Of a stretch of DNA of 64,000 nucleotides, positions 44,969-54,717 are shown piece after piece. Source of the stretch: Adenophora triphylla var. japonica. Its lineage: Eukaryota; Streptophyta; Magnoliopsida; Asterales; Campanulaceae. Numbering within the stretch: position 1 is the stretch's first letter; every line of letters begins with the position of its first letter. Under the pieces are notes generated by a model that saw only the letters and a program-made list of their open reading frames with translations, did not search any database and was not told the origin of the DNA. The position numbers and the translations under genes are program-made. The stretch lies in contig JAFEMH010000927.1 of the NCBI GenBank assembly GCA_022495995.1, positions 310,001 to 374,000 of the forward strand. The letters run 5' to 3'.

Positions 44969-46921
44969 TCAGAGTCCAGAGAAGCTCTTGGTACCCTTCA
45001 ATACCTTGAAGAAAGGGCGTGACTTTTCAGCGGATTTGGCGATGAATCTTCCAAGGGCCGCGATTCTTCCATTAAGTCTTTGAACCTCCTTGATGGTGGT
45101 AGGTTCCTTCATTTCTACGAGCGCCTTTATTTTTTCGGGGTTTGCTTCGATCCCTCTTTGAGATACCATGAAGCCTAGGAACTTTCCGGCTGTTACTCCA
45201 AACACGCACTTGCTTGGGTTTAGCTTCATGTTATTAGCTCGGAGGTTATGAATTGTCTCTTCCAGGTCGGGAACGTGACTTCCTTCCTTGGTCTTTATGA
45301 CCATGTCATCTATGTAAGCTTCCATGTTGCGACCTATTTGGCTTGCAAAAACTCGATTTACCATCCGTTGGTATGTAGCGCCTGCGTTCTTGAGCCCGAA
45401 AGGCATCATGATGTAACAGTAATTTCCCTCAGGTGTTTGGAAGGCCGTCTTCTCAATGTCCTCTTCCGCCATTTTTATCTGATGATAGCCTGAATAGACA
45501 TCTAGGAAGCTGAGAGTTTGGTGTCCAGCAATGGAATCAACCAACTTGTCAATTCTAGGGAGAGGATAGCTGTCCTTGGGGCAGGCTTTGTTTAAATCAG
45601 TAAAGTCTATGCACATACGCCACCTCCCATTTTTCTTCTTCACCATAACTACGTTGGCCAACCAAACGGGATACTTGACTTCACGAATTATTCTGGCGCT
45701 AAGTAATTTCTGCACCTCTTCTTTTATAGCTTCCTCCTTGTCTCTTGCAAAATTTCTCCTTGTCTGGGAGATAGTCTTTGCCAAAGGATCAACTTCCAGG
45801 CGGTGGAGGGCTACTTCTTCATTGATCCTCCTCATATCTTCGACTCTCCAAGCAAAGACGTCAAGACTGTTTTTCAAGAGGGAGATGATTTTTTCTTTCT
45901 CTTCTGTGGATAATTGGCCCCCGAGCTTGATTTTTTGTTCAGGATAATCAGGATTGATGACTACCTCTTCCAGTTCATCCACAGGCTTCATTTCAGGACC
46001 GTCACGGAATTCTAGAGACTCAATAATGATCTCTCTAATTCTTCTTCCTTCGTTGTCGTTCACGTTGAGGCCTTCTTCCTCCATAAGTTTATCAACATCG
46101 GGGAGATTGACCTTCCCTAGGTCGTGGTTGGCCCCCGAGTTCTGGCCGTTGAAGAGAACAGGGTCTTCCTCTAATACGGGCTGAACTATGCCTAGGTCAT
46201 CTGCAATTTCTTGGACCATAGGCTCTTCCACAGGTACAGGTAGGACTATGCCTTGGTCATCTGCAATTTCTAGGACCATAGGCTCTTCCACAGGTACAGG
46301 TAGGACTATGCCTTGGTCATCTGCAATTTCTAGGACCATAGGCTCTTCCACAGGTACAGGTAGGACTATGCCTTGGTCATCTGCAATTTCTAGGACCACA
46401 GGTTCGTCCTCCTCTGCAAGCACCTCACGAATATAGCTCATTCTGGAGCTAGTTTCGGTGGTTTTCTGAGACTTTGAGATCTTGATGTTTTCCTCGGGGG
46501 TATCTATCTCCACACTTTTGGATTTCTTTCTGCTCTTTACGACATGTTCCAAGAAGTCTTTGGGGGTGGCCCTCACACATCCAATCCCTGCCCGAGTGGG
46601 GAATTTTACTCGTTGGTGGGGAAGTGAGGCCACCATCCCAAGTTTAGCTTGACTTGGAATGCCTATGATCGCATGGTAATCACTAGTCAAATCCATGACT
46701 ACGAAATTGACTGTGGCTTTGGCTAGGAAGGGATGATCACCGACTTCAAGTTCCAGCTCCACAGTTCCCTTTGCTCCCACCTTGTGATTGGTGAATCCTT
46801 CTAGCCTTCCATGATAAGGTTCCAACATGGTGTCTTTCAAGCCCATCTGTTGGAAGGCTGAATAATATAGGATGTCACGGTGAGGCCCCCGTGTCAACGA
46901 GAAGTCTTTCGGATTCAACAT
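44969..46921 (-). CDS. gypsy protease C-terminus and reverse transcriptase (650 codons open)
   Basis: Long continuous frame. It begins with the protease C-terminal half (DILYYSAFQQMGLKD, then FVVMDLTSDYHAIIGIP); the catalytic DTGAS is one frame off because of one extra base near 46883 relative to the sister copy (56867-56890). An acidic repeat linker (46188-46412) follows, then RT: VWLANVVMVKKKNGRWRMCI, DFTDLNKACPKDSYPLPRID, MPFGLKNAGATYQRMV, the YIDDMVIKTK active site (about 45320-45290), CVFGV...FLGFMVSQRGIE. All catalytic motifs are present. The frame breaks at the RNase H junction. It reads as a 3' part of one polyprotein. Confidence 0.9.
   Translation of the reverse strand: MLNPKDFSLTRGPHRDILYYSAFQQMGLKDTMLEPYHGRLEGFTNHKVGAKGTVELELEVGDHPFLAKATVNFVVMDLTSDYHAIIGIPSQAKLGMVASLPHQRVKFPTRAGIGCVRATPKDFLEHVVKSRKKSKSVEIDTPEENIKISKSQKTTETSSRMSYIREVLAEEDEPVVLEIADDQGIVLPVPVEEPMVLEIADDQGIVLPVPVEEPMVLEIADDQGIVLPVPVEEPMVQEIADDLGIVQPVLEEDPVLFNGQNSGANHDLGKVNLPDVDKLMEEEGLNVNDNEGRRIREIIIESLEFRDGPEMKPVDELEEVVINPDYPEQKIKLGGQLSTEEKEKIISLLKNSLDVFAWRVEDMRRINEEVALHRLEVDPLAKTISQTRRNFARDKEEAIKEEVQKLLSARIIREVKYPVWLANVVMVKKKNGRWRMCIDFTDLNKACPKDSYPLPRIDKLVDSIAGHQTLSFLDVYSGYHQIKMAEEDIEKTAFQTPEGNYCYIMMPFGLKNAGATYQRMVNRVFASQIGRNMEAYIDDMVIKTKEGSHVPDLEETIHNLRANNMKLNPSKCVFGVTAGKFLGFMVSQRGIEANPEKIKALVEMKEPTTIKEVQRLNGRIAALGRFIAKSAEKSRPFFKVLKGTKSFSGL
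46188..46412 (-). repeat. 60-bp in-frame repeat in the polyprotein linker
   Basis: Three full 60-bp units (46201-46260, 46261-46320, 46321-46380) and partial copies on each side encode LEIADDQGIVLPVPVEEPMV repeats on the minus strand. The sister element has about one unit at the same place (57361-57430), so the repeat expanded in this copy. Confidence 0.93.
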
Positions 46922-47098
46922 TGTCTATTCGGCCCTTTATCACCAAGGGTTGCTCACGGCCGCTTCTGGCCTTCCCAACTCATTAGGAGAGAAACTAATG
47001 ACCTCTTCGCTTTATGAATCCAAGCAGGACATGGTATACTTTGCTCACCGTGGATCTCGGTCCCTTAGTTTTCTCGGTAGAAGTTACCTCTTCCCGTA

Positions 47099-49036
47099 TC
47101 ACATGCAACTTGGCCCTAGGGGCCCGCGGTCTTCATCCTCGCTTTTGTCGTCATCTTCACTTTCCTCTTCCTTCCGCTTCCGTTTGTTGTCTTTTTTCAT
47201 GACATAACGATCTAACTTTCCTCGTCGACCCATTTTTGGATTATTTTCTTGAGGGCCCAACACCCATCGTGGTGTGCCCGTTGTCTTTGTGAAAATCACA
47301 GATTTGTTCATGTTACGAGGGAATTTTGGCTTGTCGGTCATTGGATGAGGTGGAGGAAGGTTGACCACCGCATGATTTCGTAGAGATGGGTTTAGTAAGA
47401 GGAGTGAATTCAAGCTTCTCCGTGCTCCTTGTTTTATTTTTCCCTTTCGGGAACCCTTACCGTTTCCATTATCATTCGGCGAGTGCCTCGTTGCCTCTCG
47501 TTTTCGTCTTGTCGCCCCTCCCCTTTTCTTTGTTTTGTCCTCACCATGGAAATGGCATAAGCTACCTCAGTATAGTTCGGACTTTGTTTGAGGTTCCCCG
47601 GCCGAGAGTTCATAAACGAGGGGACCGTTTTAGGCCGTAGTTGAAACAAACAATGACTTCCCTATCGCCGAGGCTCTCTTCAACCCGGTCCGCCATTTTT
47701 CGGAACCGATTATAATAGCTGAGGGTGGTCTCTCCCTTTCCCTCTCAATGTTGGCCAAGTCGGCCAGCCTTATCTTCCTCTTACCAATGTGGCAAAGTGG
47801 TCCAAGAACATTCTCCTCATGCCTCTCCAAAGAATCGATGCTACCTCTTTTAAGTTCACTAACCAGGTCAAAGCCGTTCCTGAGAAGGTGCTCGCGAAAG
47901 CTTTACAGAAAGGTGTCATCGCAGCGGTGAGGAGATTCATAGTTTGTTCAAAACTCGCACGTGATCTTTTGCATCAAGAGTGCCATTGTATTTTTCGAAA
48001 TTAGGGAGCTTCGAGGTGGGATTAGGTGGAGATGCAGCTTATTCTTAAGGAGAATGGACGAGTTGCCCAGTCATAATCATCGTCATTGAACTTCTTTCCC
48101 TCTCCATGTCATCCAGCCTTTGCTTCAACAGCCTCCCATTGCTTGGTTTCCACTCCCTTGTCACTTTGCTTGAGCGGGTGCTTCGTTGGGAGCTTCTCAC
48201 GGATTTGTCCTTGGGGCGATCATTCACCCTACTGTGCTCCGCGTCATGTCGGTGGCTGTCCCGTTTGGAAGGGGCCTTATCACGCTTTGGTTCCAGGTCT
48301 TGGCCACCAAGTATCATCCTGTATGGTTCCGAGGTCCTTGGCCTAACAAACTCTTTATGCCGAGGACGAGGAGAATCCGGCCGACTAGCTCGTGGTGATG
48401 TGGGACGCCTAGGGGCCATGACGAGATGAGCAGGGACAGCGCCCTGTTCAGCCGAGTCTCGTTCTCGTGTCCCCGGAATTTACTTCCTCGTCCCCTAGAG
48501 TTAAGCGGCTTCTCGTGTCAACCACCCGGTCCTTCTTCTTGCTGTCATGCCGAGGACGAGTATGTTCTCGGGGAGCTTGCCTTGGTAGTTCTCCGGTTTT
48601 AAGGAGAGGAGCTCGCTGCTCATCCTGTCCCTTTTCGAGGGGGTTGCCCACAGATGGCCTAATAAATTCAGCCATGGAATGCTCTGGGTCCAATTGCAAG
48701 AGAGCAGCTTGTGTTTCATACATTCTTTGTAAGGTCTCCATTTGCCTATGTAACAAAGAGCGTCGGTCAATGGGTTGACTTCCTCCTGCTTGACCGGCGT
48801 CGACATTCTTTGTTTTCTTCCTTCCCACTTGCTTTCCGCGAGCACGAGTAGGTCGAGGAAGCTCAGCACCTTCTCCCTCGGCATTCACCTGACCCTTGGA
48901 ACGAAGGGTCATGGAGAGGGGAGTGAGGGCATCCGCCGAGGTAGAGGGGGAGGAGAAGGCGCCTCCTGGCTCCAGTGTTCGCCCCATTCACCCGGGTGGG
49001 GTCCTCACCCGTAACACTCGTGAACCGTCCTTCCAT
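47099..49036 (-). pseudogene. gypsy Gag, broken
   Basis: Start at ATG 49036-49034 (MEGRFTSVT..., same as the sister copy's MDGQFTSVTAEDPTQVN). Segments in different frames: QPIDRRSLLHRQMETLQRMY (about 48775-48720), YRMILGGQDLEPKRDKAPSK (about 48325-48270), LLKQRLDDMERE (about 48140), the gag core near 48000-47700 (RLADLANIERERE), and the C-terminal DRYVMKKDNKRKRKEEESED (about 47210-47150). Forms the particle and binds RNA. At least five frame changes. Confidence 0.8.
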
Positions 49037-49382
49037 TGTGAGTCAACAAAGAAATTATCAAGTGTAAATTCTCCAAAAATCACAATTTCAATAGAACCAA
49101 ATTTATGGCCAAAATTAGGGCAAATTTTGACCACAAACAAAAACTAATTGTGATTTTTTCAACACAAAAGAATTCAAGCCAAACTGGGGCGGAATTTCAC
49201 GTCAAAAACACCTCCAACGGAATCTGGGTAAATTCAGGTTGAAATTTGCAGATCTCGGCAGTTTCAAGAATAGAGCCCAAGCGGTTTCCAGAAATTCCGT
49301 TCGATGTGAGAATAATTCCGGCAAGAAAATTGGCTTTTAGCGAGCACTTTCCAGGCCAAACAAAGGGTGTTTGAATCGACTT

Positions 49383-49400
49383 CCCGGCAATGGAACCAAT
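49383..49400 (-). other. primer binding site of the 13-kb gypsy element
   Basis: Minus strand ATTGGTTCCATTGCCGGGAA directly follows the 5' LTR end (CATCATCA). TTGG...CC(A/G)TTGCCGGG fits the tRNA-Asp type PBS (TTGGCGCCGTTGCCGGGG) used by many plant gypsy elements, with mismatches. The sister copy has the same at 54371-54390. Confidence 0.7.
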
Positions 49401-50161
49401 TGATGATGCCAAAATCGTCAAAACAGCCCAAATCCAAGCGATGATTGCTCCGGTGATTGCAAGGCCTGAAAATAAGAGAAAACACGTAAACTAAGCCGGG
49501 GCGGATCCGGCTAAAGGCCCTCCGGCGTGAGAGTAAGTTCACGATTTGTATATGAGAAAACAAATGGACAGAGTTTTCCCAAGGTAAAAAGTAACGTACC
49601 TAATTATGAGCCATGGGGCTTGTATTTATAGGGATGGATTGATAGAATCCATGTTGAAATAAACTTGTAAAGAGATAAGATGTAATCCTATGAGAATTAT
49701 ATCTGTTAAGAAGTCCTTGTTTGACATGAAGTGGTGTTGGCAATTATAATCCTGATTGGATCATTCTTGTATGTATAATCCCTGTTGAATATGGACTGTA
49801 TAACTGCTAGCCGGAGCGCCGAGGAACATGAAGGTTTTACCTCGGCCTTGGCAAATAAACCGAGGTAAATGATTCTTCTTCCTCGTCGTTTGGAGATTGG
49901 CCGACAGGCATATATGCCGGGGTAAATGATTTTGTTTCCTCGTCACAATGATGAAATGCCGAGGTAAGAACTTTTCTCTCCTCATCACTTACGACATGAC
50001 GGCCCAAGCATGACATCATAAGGCCGAGATAAACGTTCCTCGTCATACGAGGAAGACCTTACTCGGCCCTGATACTTGGTTACTTAGATAATATTTATGG
50101 CCCAATCCAATTAGGCCCAGCTTGAGCAAGCCCATGTTCGTATCTCGGTTTATATCGTTCA
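49401..50161 (-). repeat. 13-kb gypsy family, 5' LTR (761 bp)
   Basis: TGATGATGCC to TTATATCGTTCA; same length as the 3' LTR. TATA box CCTATAAATAC on the minus strand at 49622-49630, expected to start the genomic RNA. Confidence 0.95.
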
Positions 50162-50905
50162 CCAACCTCGCACGCAAATTAAGGAAAATGATGTAGGAAA
50201 GAGAAAAAGTTTAAATGTTGTGAGTATGAAAAATTAAATAGGAGAGAGAATGAGTGGGAGGAATAGTTAGGAGAGAGAATGTTGTGAGTGTAAAAGTAAA
50301 GTAGGAGAGAGAATGAGTGGGTGGAATAGTAATAAAAACTTTCCTTTTTGGGAAAGTGCCTTTTTAAATGGGACACCAAAAAAAAAAATTTGAGTGCGTC
50401 TGCTGAGAAACGCGTTTCTCCATAACTATGGAGAAACGTGTTTTTCATAGCCAGAAGCTTTACATTTGATAACCAGAAAAAAAAACCCAAGGCCAAGACC
50501 AAAAGCTTCTGGATATCCAGAAGCTTTGCATTTGATAGCCGAAGCTTTCAGCTTGATATCCGTGCTTTGTATTTGATAGCCGAAGGATGTGAAATGTATA
50601 TCCGTAAACCTGTTAGGTGCATATCCGTAAAACCGTTAGGTGCATATCCGTGAAATGTGTTAGGCATATCCGTAAATTGCTATCAAGGTTTCTGATATCG
50701 AACCTTCAATGTATATCCGTAAACATTTTGAAGGTTTCCGGATATTCATTCAAGGTTTACGGATATCACTTTCATGCGCTTTCGGCTATCTAGCTCATTG
50801 TCGCGCGACATGTCGGGACCCGTTTCTCCATAACTTATGGAGAAACGCGTTTCTCCCTAGATTTTGTGAAAAAATTTTGTGTCTTTTCGAACGGATCGGA
50901 GGGAG
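50162..50905. mobile_element. Stowaway MITE, right part, with a secondary insertion
   Basis: Continues the MITE begun at 37152: Stowaway-type interior (GAGAGAATGAGTGGG repeats, GGGAAAGTGCCTTTTTAAAT) to about 50390, a foreign-looking palindrome-bounded block at about 50395-50870, then the inverted end TCGAACGGATCGGAGGGAG (50905) and TA (50906-50907). Confidence 0.8.
50395..50870. repeat. palindrome-bounded block with ATATCCGTAAA repeats
   Basis: Starts with two joined palindromes (GAGAAACGCGTTTCTC, then CTCCATAACTATGGAG, about 50404-50432) and ends with the same words in inverted order (CTCCATAACTTATGGAG, GAGAAACGCGTTTCTC, about 50824-50855). Between are about eight ATATCCGTAAA/ATATCCGTGAA words (about 50556-50770) with GTTAGG linkers, AGAAGCTT/GATAGCC words, and a TGTCGCGCGACA palindrome (50799-50810). 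No gene. Probably a nested non-autonomous element; it belongs to no class I recognise. Confidence 0.65.
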
Positions 50906-51063
50906 TAAGATATTTTAGATATTTTCACATATATTAAGACATTAAGACAAATGTAAATGTAAATATAAATGTAGTAATGATTCTCCTATTTATCATACTC
51001 TTTCCGTCTCAATATAATTATTCTAGAATTGTTTACACAAATTAATAATGTAATTAATATATA

Positions 51064-51338
51064 TTCCCTCCGTCCCCCCTCACTTGACACTTATTTTCAT
51101 TTTGGGTCGTCCCAGCTCACTTGACACTTTCCAAAATAGCCTACTTTTTATAATTTTATATTCACTCTACCCCACCACTCATTCTCTCTCTTCATTTTCC
51201 ACCACTCAATTTATTCAACCAACACTACTATTTACCCCACTCATTCTCTCTCTTCATTTTCTATCACACATTTTTTTATTCTTTTTTTTAGTTCCCGTGC
51301 CCACCTCAAGGGTGTCAAGTGAGGTGGGACGGAGGGAG
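51064..51338. mobile_element. Stowaway MITE
   Basis: TTCCCTCCGTCCCCC...GTGGGACGGAGGGAG with TA on both sides (51062-51063, 51339-51340). Near copy at 51674-51954. Confidence 0.88.
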
Positions 51339-51394
51339 TAAGTTATTTTAAAAATATTTCATGTATCTAAATAATTAAATGCTTTTACTATATA

Positions 51395-51655
51395 CTCCCT
51401 CCGTCCCACGTCATTGTGGACCATTTTTTCGGGCACGATAATTAAGAAATATTATTAAGATAATGAAAATGTGTGGTAGAAAATGAAGAGAGAGAATGAA
51501 GGTCAATAAATTGTGTGCAGAAATGAAGAGAGAGAATGAGTGGGTGGGATAGGGTGAATGTAAAATAATAAATTTATTTCCATTTTGGGCAGTTTGCATT
51601 CACGTGGGACGGATCAAAAAGGAAATAAGTTTGCATTCACGTGGGACGGAGGGAG
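51395..51655. mobile_element. Stowaway MITE
   Basis: CTCCCTCCGTCCCACGTCAT ... ACGTGGGACGGAGGGAG, TA on both sides. The right end carries a 37-bp internal duplication (TTGCATTCACGTGGGACGGA at about 51594 and 51631). Confidence 0.88.
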
Positions 51656-51673
51656 TACTTTTTAAACCATATA

Positions 51674-51954
51674 CTCCCTCTGTCCCACCTCACTTGACAC
51701 TTATTTCCATTTTGGGCCATTCCATCTCACTTGACATTTCTCAAAATAGCCTACTTTTTATAATTTTATATTCACTATACCCCACCACTCATTCTCTCTC
51801 TTCATTTTCCACCACTCAATTTATTCAACCAACACTACTATTTATCCCACTCATTCTCTCTCTTCATTTTCTACCACACATTTTTTTATTTTATTCTTTT
51901 TTCTTAGTTCCCGTGTCCACCTCAAGGATGTCAAGTGATGTGGAACGGAGGGAG
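51674..51954. mobile_element. Stowaway MITE (duplicate of 51064-51338)
   Basis: CTCCCTCTGTCCCACCTCAC ... GTGGAACGGAGGGAG with TA on both sides. Highly similar to 51064-51338 through the whole length including interior CTCATTCTCTCTCTTCATTT blocks. Confidence 0.88.
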
Positions 51955-52007
51955 TAAGTTATTTAAAAATATTTCATGTATCTAAATAATTAAATGCTTT
52001 TACTATA

Positions 52008-52292
52008 CTCCCTCCGTCCCACCGATTTTAAGAAAACTTTTCACTTTGGGCGTCCCACTAATCTTAAGAATTTCTAAAATGGAAAGTTTATATTACTTTT
52101 ATATTAAATGTGACCCACTTGTCATACTCACAACAATAATCCCATCACTATTCCCTCCACTCATTCTCTCTCCTATTTAATTTTTCACACTCACAACACT
52201 TCTTTCACTCATTCTCTCTCCTAATACTATAATAATATTCCTTAATTCTCACACCAAATGAAAAATTCCTAAGATGGCTGGGACGGAGGGAG
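52008..52292. mobile_element. Stowaway MITE
   Basis: CTCCCTCCGTCCCACCGATT ... GGCTGGGACGGAGGGAG with TA on both sides. Its interior (CTTAAGA words) differs from 51395-51655 although it occupies the equivalent position. Confidence 0.88.
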
Positions 52293-52599
52293 TATACTTT
52301 TTAAACCATATAGGTATACTTGGTAAACAATAAGTTTTCTTGAGGGAGTAAAAATTCCAAGTATTTTGAGATAAATTTACCTCTTTCAACTATAAATATT
52401 TTGGGACGGGTGAAATACTTTTTTAGCTTTTTAATTAATGTTTTTGGACTTTTTAAGTTAAATCTTGAGTTGCTTTTTTTTGCTTATTTCTTACCGGACA
52501 TTAAAGATTAATATAAGGAAAGGAATAAGTAATTAATGATAAAAGAGAAAAGTATCTAACATGACTTATATAATATTTTGAAACAAATCTAAAATAATA
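52293..52599. other. spacer without a gene; first copy of an 88-bp direct repeat at its right end
   Basis: AT-rich spacer. 52512-52599 recurs almost exactly at 52854-52941, on the other side of the next MITE. Confidence 0.8.
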
Positions 52600-52853
52600 T
52601 TCCCTCCGTCCCGTCCGACTTAGGACATTTTTCCATTTTGGGCGTCCCATTCGACTTAGGACAACCTCAAAATGGAAAGTACTTTATTAATGGGACCCAC
52701 ATTTATACTCACAATAAATTTTCACTCATTACTCCCTACCCCACTTTCTCTCACCTACATCACTTTTCATACTCACAACATCCACCCACTTACACTTTTT
52801 CCTTAATCCCCGTGCCCAATTTAAACGTTCTAAGTCAGGCGGGACGGAGGAAG
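52600..52853. mobile_element. Stowaway MITE flanked by an 88-bp direct repeat
   Basis: TTCCCTCCGTCCCGTCCGAC ... GGCGGGACGGAGGAAG with TA on both sides. Directly bounded by the 88-bp repeats (52512-52599 and 52854-52941), with no other base between. Confidence 0.88.
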
Positions 52854-53222
52854 TATAAGAAAAGGAATAAGTAATTAATGATAAAAGAGAAAAGTATCTA
52901 ACATGACTTATATAATATTTTGAAACAAATCTAAAATAATACTATATATTTAGGAATGAAAGGGGGTATTTTTTCAAGAATAGAAAAATATAATGAAAAA
53001 AGTAAAGCATACTTAAAAAAAAATAAAAAAATAAAGTATCGTGAATGAAGTAGAGGTTGCCCACTTAAAATGTAACTATCGGAGTTTGAAGCTCAACTTG
53101 CTATGTAGATAGCATACACTAGCCCATTAATAACTCGTCAATTGAGATAACAATAACCCATCGTAAACCTCCAAAAATTTAATTGATGATTTTATAATTA
53201 TTAGTAGTGTATGAACTTTATA
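52854..53222. other. spacer without a gene; second copy of the 88-bp repeat
   Basis: 52854-52941 repeats 52512-52599 with about one difference (TATAAGAAAAGG for TATAAGGAAAGG). The rest is AT-rich, no gene. Confidence 0.8.
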
Positions 53223-53510
53223 CTCCCTTCGTCCCACTCTACTGTGGACCTACTTTTTGGGCACGAGAATTAAGAAAAAGTAGGAGAGAGAAATATGTGA
53301 AGGAGGTGTTTGTGAGTATGAAAAATTAAATAGGAGAGAGAATGAGTGAGAGAAATAGTTAGGAGAGAAAATATTGTGAGTGAAAAAGTAAAGTATGAGA
53401 GAGAATGAGTGGGTGGAATAGTAAAGATTATTTGCCATTTTGAACTGTTCACACTAATGTGGAACGTCCCAAAAAGGAAATAAGTCCACACTGAATTGGG
53501 TCGGAGGGAG
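53223..53510. mobile_element. Stowaway MITE
   Basis: CTCCCTTCGTCCCACTCTAC ... TTGGGTCGGAGGGAG with TA on both sides; interior AGGAGAGAGAATGAGTG repeats. Confidence 0.88.
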
Positions 53511-53607
53511 TATATAACAAACTCAATTCCTATATTATATTTTTCGATGTGTGACCAGATAAATCACATAAAAATTATACTCATTTAGTCCTAAAATAAA
53601 TAGTATT

Positions 53608-54370
53608 TAAACGGTATAAATCGAGATATGAATATGGGTTTGCCCGAGCTGGGCCCAAATGGATTGGGCCATAAACATAATACCACGCACAAGTATCAGG
53701 GCCGAGGAAGACTTTCCTCGTATGACGAGGATCATCCACTTCGACATTATATCATCATGTTTGAACCGTCATATCTCGAGATGTCATAAGTGACGAGGAG
53801 GGAAAAGTTCTTACCTCGGTATATCCTCAAGTGACGAGGAAACAAAATCATTTACCCCGGCATATCTACGTGTCTGGTATTCACCAAATGACGAGGAAGC
53901 AGAATCATTCACCTCGGCCTATTTTGCTAAGGCCGAGGTAAAACATTTATGTTCCTGCTGCTCCTGGCCAGATTACACACTCTTATTCAACAAGGATTAT
54001 ACATTCATGATCCAATCAGGATTGTAATCAACTACACCAAACCAAGTCAAACAATGACTCTTTATCAGATATAATTCTCTCAGGATTATATCTTATCTCT
54101 TTACAAGTTCACTTCAACATGGATTATATCAATCCATCCCTATATATACAAGCCCCATGGCTCATAATTGGGTACGTTACTTTTTACATTGGGGAAACTC
54201 TGTCAATTTGTTTTCTCACATACAAATCGTGAACTTACTCTCACGCCGGAGGGCCTTTAGCCGGATCCGCCCCGACTTAGTTTACGTGTTTTCTCTTATT
54301 TTCAGGCCTTGCAATCACCGGAGCATCCATCGCTTGGATTTGGGCTGATTTGACGATTTTGGCATCATCA
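53608..54370 (+). repeat. 5' LTR of the truncated copy (763 bp)
   Basis: TAAACGGTATAAATCGAG (T-A for the expected TG) to GGCATCATCA. TATA box CCTATATATAC at 54140-54149. Aligns in reverse with 49401-50161. Confidence 0.9.
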
Positions 54371-54390
54371 ATTGGTTCCATTGCCGGGAA
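54371..54390 (+). other. primer binding site of the truncated copy
   Basis: ATTGGTTCCATTGCCGGGAA directly after the LTR, identical to the site of the other copy. Confidence 0.72.
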
Positions 54391-54717
54391 GTCGATTCAA
54401 ACACCCTTTGTTTGGCCTGGAAAACGCTCTCTAAAAGCCAAATTTCTTGCCGGAATTTTTCTACTGATTGAACGAAATTTCTGGATTGTCTGGGTTCTGT
54501 TCTAATTACCGCCGGATTCTGCAAAAATTCGGCCGGAATCTCGCCCTCGTTCGCGTCCCGAAGCGAATTTTCTTGCCTGAAATTTTTGTGTTGGAAAAAT
54601 CGCAACCGGCTGTTTGTTTGTGGTCAAAATTTGCCCTAATTTTGGCCAGAAATTTGGATCTATTGGAAATTGTGATTTTTTGAAAATTTGCACTTGGTAA
54701 TTTGCTGTTGACTTACA

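Larger units (their letters stand above)
37188..50161 (-). mobile_element. Tat-type Ty3/gypsy retrotransposon (12,974 bp), nearly complete
   Basis: Two 761-bp LTRs (37188-37948 and 49401-50161) differ at about nine positions and no indels by eye, so the insertion is fairly young. The minus strand holds PBS, gag, protease-RT, RNase H and integrase, then a minisatellite, a spliced plus-strand gene, and a polypurine tract at the 3' LTR. Flanks CCAAT and CCAAC match 4 of 5 bases, a likely target duplication. RT before integrase gives Ty3/gypsy; the C-terminal Gag motif, GTCGGGGGCCAC tract and extra gene fit the Tat lineage. A same-family copy in opposite orientation lies at 53608-59030. Confidence 0.93.

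Noticed and set aside
46188..46436. Plus-strand Ser/Thr-rich repeat protein
   Set aside because: Shadow of the 60-bp in-frame repeat of the minus-strand polyprotein.
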